DNA of 64,000 bases from Liopterus haemorrhoidalis (lineage: Eukaryota > Arthropoda > Insecta > Coleoptera > Dytiscidae). The notes beneath the pieces were generated by a model that saw only the letters and a list, made by a program, of their open reading frames with translations, was not told the origin of the DNA and did not search any database. This document shows positions 1 to 11,132 of this stretch, piece by piece. Numbering within the stretch: position 1 is the first letter of the stretch; each line of letters starts with the position of its first letter. The translations under genes and the position numbers were made by a program. The DNA lies in NCBI GenBank assembly GCA_963971575.1, contig OZ020616.1, positions 56,589,201 to 56,653,200 of the forward strand, written 5' to 3'.

Positions 1-242
1 AATTTAAACTCCTGTAGATGGCGTCACTGCCGGAATACGTATAGAGTACATTAAACTTATATTTGTGAAACTTACCGAATGCTTTATTTATTTATTAATT
101 TTATGAAAATTTAAACATTTATATAACAGTTCCTGATGAAAATTGTGCAGACACGGAAGAAGACAATGATAATTTTGATGATAAAGGTAACACAAACTGG
201 ATCAAAATATAATGATGATTTTGATGAAATAGTTCTACAGTA
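1..242. other. AT-rich sequence, nothing recognised
   Basis: Short AT-rich flank before the first inverted-repeat element. I see no coding exon, RNA gene or repeat structure in it. Confidence 0.4.
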
Positions 243-1527
243 ATACCCCGTCACTCGACGTTAATTCGTTCTGAAAAAGCGTCGAGTAGCGATTACGTCA
301 AGTGGCGAGTCGAATTTCTCTATAAGAAATAAAGGGAATCATATGTACACATACAGGATGTTTGTTTGAAACGGGGCACCCCGAAAATCTCCTTTATTTG
401 TAAAGATACAAAAAATCTTCAGAACAAAAGTTAAACTAGACAAAAAGGCCCATCTAAAGGTTACTATAAGAATTCTGAGGCACTTCCGGTTTCACCGGAA
501 ATTATGTCAACTTTTGATCTAGCATAGGGAATCGACAATTTTATATTTTTTTCCTAAAAGTACATTAAATTAGCTTTACAATGACACCAAAAAGTCATAT
601 TTTTATGTTAACCATTTCAAAATGGCGACCATTTATTTACAAAATAATAATCAACATAAGTTTTACAAAGTTGAACGTAGCAAGCTTTGAAAACAATAAA
701 AAAAAACAAAATATCTCTAAAATAAACTATTAAACTCTTGTTATTTATAAAACATTTAATTGAAAAATTAAAATTTAAGTTATTTCATGTTATTTCATAT
801 AATAACTAGTTATAACAGTTTATTTTAGAGATATTTTGTTTCTTTTTTTATTGTTTTCAAAGCTTGCTACGTTCAACTTTGTAAAACTTATGCTGGTTAT
901 TATTTTGTAAATAAATGGTCGCCATTTTGAAATGGTTAACATAAAAATATGACTTTTTGGTGTCATTGTAAAGCTAATTTAATGTCCTTTTAGGAAAAAT
1001 ATATAAAATTATCGATTCCCTATGCTAGATCAAAAGTTGACATCATTTCCGGTGAAACCAGAAGTGCCTCAGAATTCTTATAGTAACCTTTAGATGGGCC
1101 TTTTTGTCTAGTTTAACTTTTGTTCTGAATATATTTTGTATCTTTACAAATAAAGGAGATTTTCGGGGTGCCCCGTTTCAAACAAACACCCTGTATACAT
1201 ACACATATAAGGAAATACATATATGTATATGTTTTCCTTTAAGCTATGCTTGTATTTCTATCATTTGGACCCATAATTATAAATATAAATCACTTATTTT
1301 AGCAAAAAACAAAAAGTTCATAGCTGCACTAAATCTGAGTTGTTGTCAAGATATCTAGGCGCGAACTGCTGGCCATGCGTTCATTTTGCATTGTTTACCA
1401 AAATATGTATCACGTGATCGGTACTCGATCACTTGTCTGATAGCGATGCTTCCGTCGACTCTCACTCTCGACATTTACGTCGAGTGGCGAAAACGTCCAA
1501 CTAAGTGGCAGTCGAGTAACGGGGTAT
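243..1527. mobile_element. TIR element with ATACCCCG ends
   Basis: The left end (ATACCCCGTCACTCGAC) and the right end (reverse complement ATACCCCGTTACTCGAC) are terminal inverted repeats about 1.28 kb apart. The inverted similarity continues inward around the GTCGAG motifs. No transposase is encoded, so this is a non-autonomous DNA transposon. A second foldback element occupies most of its interior. Confidence 0.7.
353..1194. repeat. Foldback element with ~380-bp arms
   Basis: The left arm begins ACAGGATGTTTGTTTGAAAC and the right arm ends with its near-perfect complement (GTTTCAAACAAACACCCTGT). The arms run to about 735 and from about 808, separated by an AT-rich loop of about 75 bp. It sits inside the ATACCCCG element, so it inserted later. 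The open frame on its right arm is not a credible gene. Confidence 0.75.
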
Positions 1528-2400
1528 AGGATTTGCAACTAAGCACCCTACCATCTGGTGGGCGGTTCATGAACTTGTGTACCACAGATAAAATTTCGTT
1601 TTGTGTATTGGTTTTGTATGAAGTTTGTTTTTAAACTTTTATTATAATCATTGAAAAATGTATAATACATATTGTTGTGTGCCTATGTGCAATTCATTGA
1701 AAAGAAGAAACCCGGAAATATCGTTTCATTTGTTTCCAACAATATCAGACACCGTACGGTTCGAAGCAAAATTGGGAAAGCAAGAGGTTAGGAATCGACG
1801 CGATGTTTAGATAAACAATTTAAAAATTGGAAAAAAAGTGAGCCCTTATATCAAAGTTTGCTCATTACATTTTAATGATAGTGACTACAAACAATATTTT
1901 CATTTTTGTATTTATTATCGCATATCTTGAAAATTCCTGTTATTGTGTGTGGGTTTGTAATGCACAAGTCTGTAGGCATAATGCATAAATCTTTATGAAC
2001 TCTCTGTTTTTTTTAGTGCCTCCACACAATATTATATGCCCAGCATTGTAGATTTCTACCCCTTGGTAAACAACACGGGAATTATTATTTCCCCCAATAT
2101 AGTTAAAATAATCGACAATGGAAAACTGTGCCGCCATAACTTAAAACCAGATCACAAAATGTAGTGTTTACAAGTAATGTCACTTTAAAAAAATATCCTC
2201 ACAATACGTGTGTATACTTACTTGATTATAAAATTTTAAAACAAAATCAGAAAATCATAAACAATTATTTATTTTTTGTCGTTTTTTGATACACTTTTCG
2301 CTATTATTTACTAGTAAATGTCAAGTGGTATCTGATTTAGAATGGTTTCAAAAAAATCCGCGTGGCGCTACGATCTTAAAATTTTTCCCCTATTACTGTA
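1528..2400 (+). mobile_element. THAP-bearing element, copy 1
   Basis: Its left part (CACCCTACCATCTGGTGG) resembles the left part of the THAP element at 30804. Its right part (GGCGCTACGATCTTAAAATT then TTTCCCCTA) resembles that element's right end. It encloses a broken THAP reading frame. Its left end abuts the ATACCCCG element, which probably disrupted it. Confidence 0.5.
1658..1930 (+). pseudogene. THAP zinc-finger relic 1
   Basis: The frame from the ATG at 1658 gives the N-terminal THAP pattern: CCVPMC, then SFHLFP, then CSLHF at 1859. This is the C2CH zinc-binding signature of THAP DNA-binding domains, which occur in P-element and related transposases. One in-frame TAG at 1808 lies about where the family's invariant Trp is expected, consistent with a TGG to TAG change. 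The frame then runs to a stop near 1928. The catalytic part is absent, so it is a dead transposase fragment. Confidence 0.65.
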
Positions 2401-2558
2401 GTAGATATGATAATGAACCGAAATTTAGTCGAAAAACCATAAAAATATTATAATTTAGTGCAATTTTAAATAAAAATTTATAAAAAATCATTTTACGTAT
2501 TAAATATTTTTATTTATTTATGATTATTTCGAAAATTTTATATTTTCTAACTCTTTAG

Positions 2559-2818
2559 ATCTCAAACTCAACATGGCTTCCATCTTACGATCTGTGCCCG
2601 GATTCTTTGGATGCAAAACCAGTCCAAACTTCCAGTTCCGGTTCCCAAATGTTCCAGACAGCGAATACATTCTTCTGGAATACATCTCCAACTTCAGAAT
2701 ATTTTGATAGTATAGATTCTGCATCTTTAAATCTTAATAACTGTAGCATGATGGATAGCAGTTTATATCAAATTAATGGGGAAGGCCTTTGTGATAGTTT
2801 GGATGAAAATTTGGATAA
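2559..2818 (+). CDS. Possible orphan exon, unrecognised protein
   Basis: A pyrimidine-rich tract ending in CTCTTTAG precedes a frame open from the first base to 2819. A possible GTAATT donor follows at 2819. The about 86 residues are rich in Ser, Asp and Asn (for example WLPSYDLCPDSLDAKPVQ) with no Lys/Arg-rich or membrane segment. I do not recognise the protein. No partner exon was found, so this could be a lone exon of a gene extending outside the window or chance open frame. Overlapping frames on the other strand look like shadows. Confidence 0.3.
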
Positions 2819-3010
2819 GTAATTTTTTTTTAGTTTTGTTTTAAGCTGTTTCGTCCGTTTTTTGAAAGATATTTTGGAAAAAACAAACAAAACAGTGCGA
2901 ATGTGTTGGTAACAAGACAGCAGTCTTTTAACGTAGGTCTACGTATTTATATTTGAAGATTTGTTCCCTAAAGTCTATTCTTGTTAAAATTATAGTTACA
3001 TAATAATAAG

Positions 3011-3486
3011 TAAAGTCCGTTTACCATAACTATGAAATGACGTCACAGTTGAAAAACTCACTTTGTTGCCAATTCGTAAACTGTCAAAAAAGTTATATCG
3101 AACAATTTCTAAAAATATATTTAAAACCTATATTTAATGTCTCTTTCTATCCCATAGAAATTGAAGTGAGCTCGAAACAATAATGGGTGTGGCTTTTCAT
3201 GTTTTTTCTCATTCCAATTTACATGTGTTAAAAAGAGATGAAAATTACATATTTTGTGTCTCTTTCTATCCCATAGAAATTGAAGTGAGCTCGAAACAAT
3301 AATGGGTGTGGCCTTAACAACGATTGAACAATCCAATTTCAAACTGGCAACATTGAAAAAATGTACCAACATTAAATAAATGTACTAACTGAGTTATGGA
3401 TTGATGTTGATTAAAACATATCATAACGTTGGTACTTAAATTAACCAAGTGTGACGTCATCTCATAGTTATCGTAAACCGAATTTA
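3011..3486. mobile_element. MITE with TAAAGTCCGTTTACC ends, copy 1
   Basis: It begins TAAAGTCCGTTTACCATAAC and ends with the matching inverted end (GTTATCGTAAACCG followed by AATTTA). A CTCTTTCTATCCCATAGAA unit with its flanks is directly duplicated inside (about 3138-3192 and 3260-3314). A shorter copy with one such unit lies at 29506-29861. Confidence 0.7.
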
Positions 3487-3553
3487 ATAAAGTGCATTCA
3501 TGATAAGAATGCGATGACGTCACAGTTACCAAAATTGATCTGCTGCCAATTTG

Positions 3554-4130
3554 TTAATTGTCAAAAATGGTAGGCAGTGGAGGCTCGGTCTGGTGAGTAT
3601 GGAGGATGATGAAGAAGTTCCAACTCCAATTCCTGTAGTTTTGCCACATTTGTGCAGTGTGTGGTCTAGCGTTATCATGCAATAAGATAGGAGTTGATCT
3701 GTTGACTAATCTAGGCTGTTTTTCTTTAAGTTTTTGCATCATTTCGTTCAGTTGGTTGCAGTATATTTCTGCTGTGATCGATAAGCTTGGTTTTCTTTTT
3801 AAGTTACCTGTACGAAATTTGGCGAACCAATTTAATATTTTCTGCTGCGTAGTAACACTAGAGTCAATACACTATTAATGTTTCGCGCGGTCTGCGATGC
3901 CGTAGTTCCACATAAGAACTCATACTTTATAAAAGTGCGATTTTCTGACCGTTCCATTTTCAACAAAATTAATTTTTTTTAATTTTTTTGATATTTTTTA
4001 GAGCATACAATGATTTCTTTAAACAAGCGAGATGTGTAACTTCAAAAAAAAAAAAAAAAACGGTAAAATATTAAGCCAATGTCAAATAATAAGCTGTTAA
4101 AGTTGGCAATATTATTAACTATAAATTTCA
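3554..4130 (-). pseudogene. Degraded mariner transposase (DD34D type)
   Basis: Read on minus, it shows a mariner N-terminal helix-turn-helix piece near 3956-3850 (YEFLCGTTASQTARNINS). After frameshifts comes the catalytic block near 3680 (LLHDNARPHTAQ). The same transposase is better preserved at 19970-21513. The block upstream of the gene (GTTAAAGTTGGCAATATT, then CAAATTTCATCC-like sequence) also matches that copy. It is broken by stops, frameshifts and a C-terminal truncation. Confidence 0.75.
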
Positions 4131-4206
4131 TCCTAGACGACCTGATAGAAAAAATTAGGTAGTAAAAACTTTTAAAAAAAATAAATTCCATTTAGTTCCG
4201 CTTAAA

Positions 4207-4467
4207 TAGGGTGACCATTCGTCCCGATTTTTGCGGGACAGTCCCGCAAAAGTCCTAACTTTTGTGCACTTCACTTGATTTCTTGACTTGTATTTGAACT
4301 TTTTTTTGCTCTTCACTTGGAATCGGGAGGTGAGGACCTTTTTTTTGCTGTTCACTTGGATTTGGGAGGTAAGGACCTTTTTTTTGCTCTTCATTTATAT
4401 TTGGAAAGTGACGACCTTTTTTTCTTGCTTTGTCCCACATTGCCTTCTTAAGATAATGGTCACCCTA
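4207..4467. mobile_element. hAT-type MITE with internal minisatellite
   Basis: The ends are TAGGGTGACCATT and its complement AATGGTCACCCTA. They are flanked by GCTTAAA on both sides (4200-4206 and 4468-4474), a 7- to 8-bp target duplication typical of hAT. The interior carries about four copies of a 36-40-bp unit containing TTTGCTCTTCACTTGGA and GGGAGGT. The same unit occurs in a different hAT MITE at 19496-19820. Open frames here are repeat translations, not genes. Confidence 0.75.
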
Positions 4468-5298
4468 GCTTAAATGTTTAGAATAACCTATACTACCCGA
4501 GAAGTGGCACATTTTTATTTTTAATAACGTGGCAACACTGCATCACGTGATATTACACTATAATTTTAACGTAAATAAACTATATTGTTTTTTCTAAACT
4601 ATTTTAGTTAAGAAAAAATTTCTTTTGCGATTATTATTTTCACTAAGAATATAAATTATCTGAGTAAAGAGTTATTATAAAAATAATTGAATTTTCAAAA
4701 AGTATTTCCAAAAAATCAAAAACAAAAAACAGACGAAACACTCCTTAAGTACCTTTCAAGACAAAATTTGAACAACAAATTTCTGAATCTTTGAACAAAA
4801 GGTGCTATTTCCAAAAAAATTTCTAAAATGTATATATCATATTTATTTCTACAGTATTTTTAATTTTTTTTTACATTTTATTAGTTTAATAAATGGAAAA
4901 ACCCTACAAAACATTGTTTGTAGGGGTGAGCCGAATTTTTTCCATTAAATCGTAATGCTGTTAGTATCTGTGATAGGCCATTTAGGAAGGGTAATAAATC
5001 AGTCATAAATAAATAAAAAATATATATAATCAGTGTATATAAGCACATTAACAATAAAAAATTGGGGGTAGTCAAAATAAAGTACAGAAAATATCTTTTT
5101 ACTAAGAAATTTTCAGTACGCTGTAAAATATTTTTAATTATTGTAAAAATGATTTTGGTAAAATGGAATCAAATTCCTCTAGTGGCGACTTGTAGTTAAG
5201 GGCTAAAGAGACCACGCTGTAATTTTTAAATCATCTTACGATTGTATAGTATTGCCAGGTTATAACGAACTTCAAGAGACCGATAAAATCAGTTCGTT
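4468..5298. other. AT-rich sequence without recognised genes
   Basis: Intergenic AT-rich sequence with poly-A/T runs. I see no domain-bearing frame, RNA gene or clear inverted repeat. Confidence 0.4.
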
Positions 5299-6054
5299 TT
5301 AAGGGGGGGGGGGTATGGTCAGAGCAGCACATTTTATACCCATTTTCAAGATTTTTTTTTAGAAAACTGTTAATAGTAACTTGATTGGGAAAATACCTAC
5401 AGTAAAGAACAACCTTTGAAGAGTATCCAAAAAAATTTTTATTGAAAAATATCGAAAATTAAGCTCGTGACATGAATTTGAAATTTTCGTTCAGGACAAA
5501 GAGTTGATTTGCGGTGAGACACATAACTAATGACTGGATCATCTAAAACAAAAAAACCAAAAATATTTCGTTAGTTTATGAGTTTCTTAAGGTAACGCTG
5601 TCGAGATATATTTTTTTTTCTTGCTTTCTTTTTTTTTTATGGAATTTTTTACAACTGAAAACAGAAATTTGGAAAAAAAAATCCGTTTTTTTGTTTTTTT
5701 GACTTCAAACTTATACCAAAAATTAAATAATCTAGATATTTGAAAAAACTCGACAGCGTTACCTCAAGTAACTCATAAAATAACGAAATATTTTTGGTTT
5801 TTTTGTTTTAGATGATCCAGTCATTAGTTATGTGTCTCACCGCAAATCAACTCTTTGTCTTGAACGAAAATTTCAAATTCATGTCACGAGCTTAATTTTC
5901 GATATTTTTCAATAAAAATTTTTTTGGATACTCTTCAAAGGTTGTTCTTTACTGTAGGTATTATCCCAATCAAGTTCCTATTAACAGTTTTCTAAAAAAA
6001 AATCTTGAAAATGGGTATAAAATGTGCTGCTCTGACCATACCCCCCCCCCCTTA
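5299..6054. repeat. Foldback element with TTAA ends and poly-G/C tips
   Basis: The left arm starts TTAAGGGGGGGGGGG and then TATGGTCAGAGCAGCAC. The right arm is its complement, ending in a long C tract and TTAA at 6054. The arms are about 350 bp each and meet near 5680. Arm identity is high by eye (for example ATGACTGGATCATCTAAAAC near 5530 against its complement near 5815). It has no coding capacity. Confidence 0.75.
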
Positions 6055-6056
6055 AC

Positions 6057-6513
6057 TAAAGTCACTGGATTATACAAAGTAGCGCAAGCCTTCGAAGAAG
6101 CCGACAGACCCCAGAGTTTGATTGGCAACATTGGTTCCCCTGTTAAGCAAACTTAAGCAGCAATTTTTACGTTCTTAAGTTTGGGTCTGCGCTATCACAT
6201 CACTCTCTCGCTCTCATTTAATAACCTTCTTTGTCAGCAGTTTGAATATTTAAGGTTAAGTTTCATTTAAATTTATATATTATATCCATTTTATGTAATA
6301 AAAATAAAAAAAATAATTGAAATTGTACCACAATTTTGTTATAGTGCATCTTTGATTAAAAAATCGTGATTACAATGTTTAAAATAAAAATTATTGGTAG
6401 TACTAGTTTCTTATTTTTATACTGTTGGAATCACTGAAAATCATTTGTGTTGGCGACATTTTTAGCCCCAGTATGGCCGCCGTTGCGCTACTTTATATAA
6501 TCTAGTGACTTTA
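6057..6513. mobile_element. MITE with TAAAGTCACTGGATTAT ends
   Basis: TAAAGTCACTGGATTATA followed by CAAAGTAGCGCAA at the left is matched in inverse at 6482-6513 (TTGCGCTACTTTATATAAT, then CTAGTGACTTTA). It is about 457 bp and directly abuts the TTAA foldback. No transposase is encoded. Confidence 0.7.
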
Positions 6514-6790
6514 GTTTTAACCAGAACTGTGAACTTCAAACCCGAAATTTTTGTTACCACCAATACCGACTCCTTCCTTTATAATAAGATTTTATAGGGT
6601 GTACCTCAAGGCGCCAGTTCTATGCCTTTCTTTCGAAAATTACACTAGTAAACAAAAATGAACTTACTTTTTGTAACATGCACAAAACATAGTGTATCCC
6701 ATTTAAAATTTGATCTAAACGCCGAAAATGGCCTCAAATTTTTTCTATCACCCATCATATTTTTGCTATGAGGTATTGTTGATTTCCAAA

Positions 6791-7851
6791 TATCGTCGGC
6801 GGAAAATAATAAGGTTGTATGTCGAAGTGTATTACATTTGAGAAAACAAGCTTCAAAAATTTTGACATGGAAAAAACCAATATAAGGTTACAATACAAGG
6901 AAGAAATTTTTTTAATAACTATATATTGATATGTTATTGTCATTAACGTATTATTTTGAAAAAAGAAAAAAAATTGAATAATACCATTTTAACAATTTGA
7001 AAAATGAACATACAACTTTGTGATTAAGAAAAACACGAGTACCTTAACGTTACATACAGCTTTGTAGTTCAAAGTAATATCGGGGGAAAATTCAGTTTAT
7101 AGGTAAAGCTTCAGTTTTTAGGTTTCTGAAAATTGTTAAAAAGGTACCAGAAAAGGTAAAAGAAATGTTAGTCACGTATTAAATTTTTATTTGATTAAAT
7201 AACACAAATTAAACAATATGCTTGCAAAATAATAACAAATTAAACATTAATCTTACAAAAAATTAAGATAATTTGAACTGAAACTGAAACATTCGAAATT
7301 AAAAAAAAATATACGAAATAAATTGTATTTTTATTATTTTCTTGAGATTTACTTTTTTGGCAATATTGTTTCATAATAAAATTTATCCATAGTAGGCATC
7401 CAATCCAGCATAGATTTTAAATCGATTACCTTGTTTTCTGGTTTCGGATTTTTATTTGTAGAAACCTTAATGTCTCTAAATATATTTAACAAGTCTTTAA
7501 GACCTTGTTTTATTCTTTTTAATATTTTTGTAACCCAGGTGCCCGAAAAAGATGTTTTATATTTAACATAAAAGATGTTGTATGTCAAACATACAACCAT
7601 AAATTATGAATTAAAAAAAAAAACAGTTAAAATACAAGGGTGTATGTTTTAACATACAACTATGTTTTGTAAGTTTTTTATTTTTTAAGACATACAACTA
7701 TGGTTTTCTGCTTTTTTCTCCGACACCGGTAATGCTATCTTATGGAAATTATTGGAACAAGTAGGTTACGTGACATACAACTCTATAGTATTGAAAAGTG
7801 CATTTGACAAAAAATGTCACATACAACCTTATTATTTTCAGCCGACGATAT
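6791..7851. mobile_element. TIR element with TATCGTCGGC ends
   Basis: TATCGTCGGCGGAAAATAAT then AAGGTTGTATGT at the left is matched in inverse at 7816-7851 (ACATACAACCTTATTATTTT then CAGCCGACGATA). A TA target duplication is plausible. The interior repeats the ACATACAAC motif several times (near 7050, 7587, 7663, 7692 and 7774). An 83-residue minus frame at 7349-7600 has no recognisable domain. Confidence 0.65.
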
Positions 7852-7924
7852 AGCGATAGACGTATTGTTATTAATTTTAATTTACCTTAATTAATTTTAA
7901 TTTAATCCAGCAGTAATCAGCAAG

Positions 7925-8400
7925 CAAATTTTGACTCCATTAACCCTGATATGGTTTTTCCATGGCGGAAATGTCTTGGTGGAACCGTTTCCCATGTTAA
8001 TCACTTACTGCGCCCAGATCTTCTGGGAAGAAATGTAGATGAGAGTCCTGAAAGTGAATTTTTAAAGACATCCTACATCTTTGTAGGCATCAAGTAGTTT
8101 ATTCACGATATTGTAATTTTCAGCTCTCACATTTCCAAAAAAATTTGAAACAACTGTTTTAAAAGCTCTCCAAGCTCTTATTTCAGCTTTATTTAGCATA
8201 CTGTCAAATGCATCATCATTATTTATTATTTGTGGGCCCACAAATATGCCCTCTTTAATTTTTGCTTCTCTAATTCTCGGAAATTTTTGTTTTAATTACA
8301 AAAACCCTCTTCCGTTTCGATCCATTTTAACGAAATTCTTCATTTAGCCCAATTTAATATGTGAAGGTGGGAAAAATACGTTTTTGGGATCGAGCAGTGG
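7925..8400 (-). pseudogene. Relic of a repeat-borne insect ORF family, copy 1
   Basis: Read on minus with stops and frameshifts, it gives DPKNVFFPPSHIKLG, KEGIFVGPQI, AWRAFKTVVSNFFGN and ENYNIVNKLLDAYKDVGC. I recognise this as a protein family found in many copies in insect genomes and associated with repeats; its biochemical role is not known to me. A second relic lies at 62216-62754. The reading frame is interrupted, so no product is expected. Confidence 0.6.
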
Positions 8401-8418
8401 TTTACTTCTAACGTTTTT

Positions 8419-9470
8419 AGGGTTTTGTAGGTATGACCAAAAAACCCTTATACCGTCATTTTGTCGTCTGTCTGTCTGTCTGTCTGTTCGGTAAAAATTG
8501 TAGCCAAACGGCTAAACCTAGAGAGTTGAAATTTGGCATGCTTATACAACTCTTTGACCCGCACATAGGAAAAATACTAAAACATCTAAAAAACATATCT
8601 CCCTAAAAATATAAACAAATATGTGCTCATCGAAAAAAAAAATATTTTTTTATAATTCTGAGTAGGGTATCAAATGAAAGCCCTTGGTACGTGGATTAAC
8701 GATCAAATTTTTATTATTGTAAAATAAATTATTTTGAAGCTATTTTTGCCAAAATTGTGCAAAAATTTTTTTGTCCCACACCCTTTAGCCCAGATGGTTT
8801 AAACTAAAAATCTGAAAAAATTCTAAGTAATGTACATTGGTGTGAACCGGAATAGTTCAACAGGAATTTTTGATCAGATTAGGTTTTTGGAAAAAAACGC
8901 ATTTTTTGTGATTTTTGGCTAATAATGTACACAAGTTATAGCTTTGTAACACGCCACACTGTAACATGTATGCTGGTCTAGTGGTATTAGACGCTGATTT
9001 TTCAATCAAGTAACCCGATCCGAAAGGAATCGAATCCTGTGAGAAGAGACTATATTATTTTTTGTTTTTATTTTAAATTTTTATATTGTTTAAATTATTT
9101 TTTCAAAATTCTAGTTATATTTTGGCAAATGTTACATTTAATTTTTAAAAGCGTAAATTTAATAGCCAGTGGAAATTGTTTAAATTATAATTTAATTCTG
9201 TTTCAATGTACACGAAATCAGAGGGGCGGAACTTATAACAACCAATGGAAGCCATAGGCGCAATTTTTAAAATTCTTAATGAACCTTGCTATATAAAAAA
9301 AAATACTGCACATATTCAGAAACCTAAATAATGGTATTAGGCGTTCGAATTCAAATTAACAAAAAAAAAAAATTAATATAAAATTTGTTTTCGCATCCAA
9401 AATAATCATCATTCACTTACTAAATACCTGCAAAACCCTGAAATGTGTGAAAATTCACACTTCACATCAA
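8419..9470 (+). mobile_element. AGGGTTTTGTAGGTA element, copy 1
   Basis: It starts AGGGTTTTGTAGGTATGACC and carries the complementary AATACCTGCAAAACCCT near its right end (9423-9439), followed by GAAATGTGTGAAAATTCACA. A TCTG microsatellite near 8465 is followed by a conserved block (GAGAGTTGAAATTTGGCATG). Further copies lie at 20303-21255 and, reversed, at 32251-33628. A tRNA-like module sits at 8964-9044. No protein is encoded, so it is a non-autonomous element of unclear class. Confidence 0.65.
8964..9044 (+). repeat. tRNA-like module inside the element
   Basis: The sequence resembles the two internal pol III promoter boxes: an A-box-like TGGTCTAGTGGTATTAGACG and a B-box-like GGAATCGAATCCT about 50 bp later. 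It is probably a tRNA-derived SINE-like module, not a functional tRNA gene, because I could not fold a clean acceptor stem. Confidence 0.45.
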
Positions 9471-11034
9471 TTTTTTAGTCCAAGAGTTAATGCCTGACGT
9501 AGTGGCCACTCCTTCTGTATAGTGAATTACTTAGAACTCAAAAAGTAACCAGTCTCGAGTGACGACATAGAAAATGCAACCGATGCGGATACCTGTAGTT
9601 TACTAATGGATGCAATGTATTTTGAAGCATACTTTTAGAGCTGATAAACAAGAATAAACTGATCTTAACCACTTGTGTACCGTCACCGCAGATACATGTC
9701 GTGAATTGACGCAATATGAAAGTGTTGCATATTGCAAAATATAAATTTACTTGTAAAAGTACTCTGGCACTTACGGAAATAGTTACTTATTTTACAATTA
9801 AAAGTTCGTTATAATTTTAGGAATTTTATATACAAAAAAGTTTTGGTCCCTTAAGCCCAATTTCACCATTTTGGGGTCAGCGAGTCGTCACTGTACTACC
9901 CCCTATTTTTTTGCAATATATTTATATAGTGCTTTGCCATCTATACGAATTAGACAAAATATTTAATATGGCTGTTAAAAAAATTATTTATTTTGAAATT
10001 ATTTAAAAAAATCTCTATAAAATGCCTGCATTTTTAAGACTGGGGTCCTTCCAAAAAAATATAGAAAATTTTGTAAATATTTAAAGTTGTGATAAAGATT
10101 AAGAATAAGATCACATGGTGTCCGAAAAAAAAATGTTTTTTTGGATATCTGTTTATATTGATGAACACAAGTCAAGGTGAAAAAATGGCTATGCAATATT
10201 TTGTATTTTGAAAATCTGGTGTTGTATTTTTTCACTAGGTTGCAGGTTTGTGATAATTTATATTTTTAATACGAATTATTTAAAATGGAGGAAGAATTAT
10301 CAAAACTCAATACGTATTTTTTTTTTTTTTTATTTTAAAGTTATTTTTAAAAGGGGTTAGTCTAAAACTTAAAAAAAATAGAGTAATGCACATTGATTTA
10401 AACCGAAATAGTTCGGTTGGAAATAATAATACATCTTTCGAAAAAAGTATATATTTTTTTATTTTTGAAGAGATATTTTTATAATTCATGTTGGGTATTA
10501 AATGAAAAGTCTTAATTCTTAGATTAACCGATATTTTACAAGATAATGTTAATTTTAATCAAATCGCATTTTTTTTCTTTTTCTTTTTTTCACTGTTCCT
10601 ACGAAATTCTGAATTATGTAAAAATTCCTACTTCATATTAATGTATCTTTAGTTTTGATAATTTTCTTCTTTAAACTTGCCAAAAGATGATTCCTAACGT
10701 ATCCTAACTTGGCGTAAAATACTCTTTATTTCGTATTAAAAATATTTAAAAAAAATATTTTTAATATTTTACTTATTAAAAATATTTTATAAATTTAATT
10801 TGCCATTCCTAGTATATGTGTCATCAAATATGCCCCCCTTTCCCCCCTTGTAAACCTGTATAATATACCATGTATGTAAAATATAGTAAAATTTCTATAA
10901 TTGTATAATAATGCATCACTTAAAAATATATAAATATAGCTGTTATATTAATATTATTATTTTAAAATTGTACCTAGAATTACACTTGTGAAGAGCTGGT
11001 AATGTGAAAAATGGATGTAAGTATCAGAAAATCA
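9471..11034. other. AT-rich sequence with a degraded element fragment
   Basis: There is no credible gene. Around 10290-10700 the sequence (ACCGAAATAGTTCGGTTGG, then TTAGATTAACCGAT) is a decayed relative of the AGGGTTTTGTAGGTA family. The rest is poly-A/T-rich and unassigned. Confidence 0.4.
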
Positions 11035-11132
11035 CTCCAAATCAGGGCCGGCCCGACGAATTCTAGCGCCCCGGGCAAATATTTGAATTGCGCCCCTTAA
11101 TGAATGATAGGAATATTTAAAAAAATATATAA

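Noticed and set aside
7349..7600. 83-residue minus frame inside the TATCGTCGGC element
   Set aside because: No recognisable motif and no homologous second copy in the window. Kept only as part of the element.
8964..9044. Functional tRNA gene
   Set aside because: A and B boxes are visible, but no clean acceptor stem or anticodon arm could be formed, and the module lies inside a repeated element.
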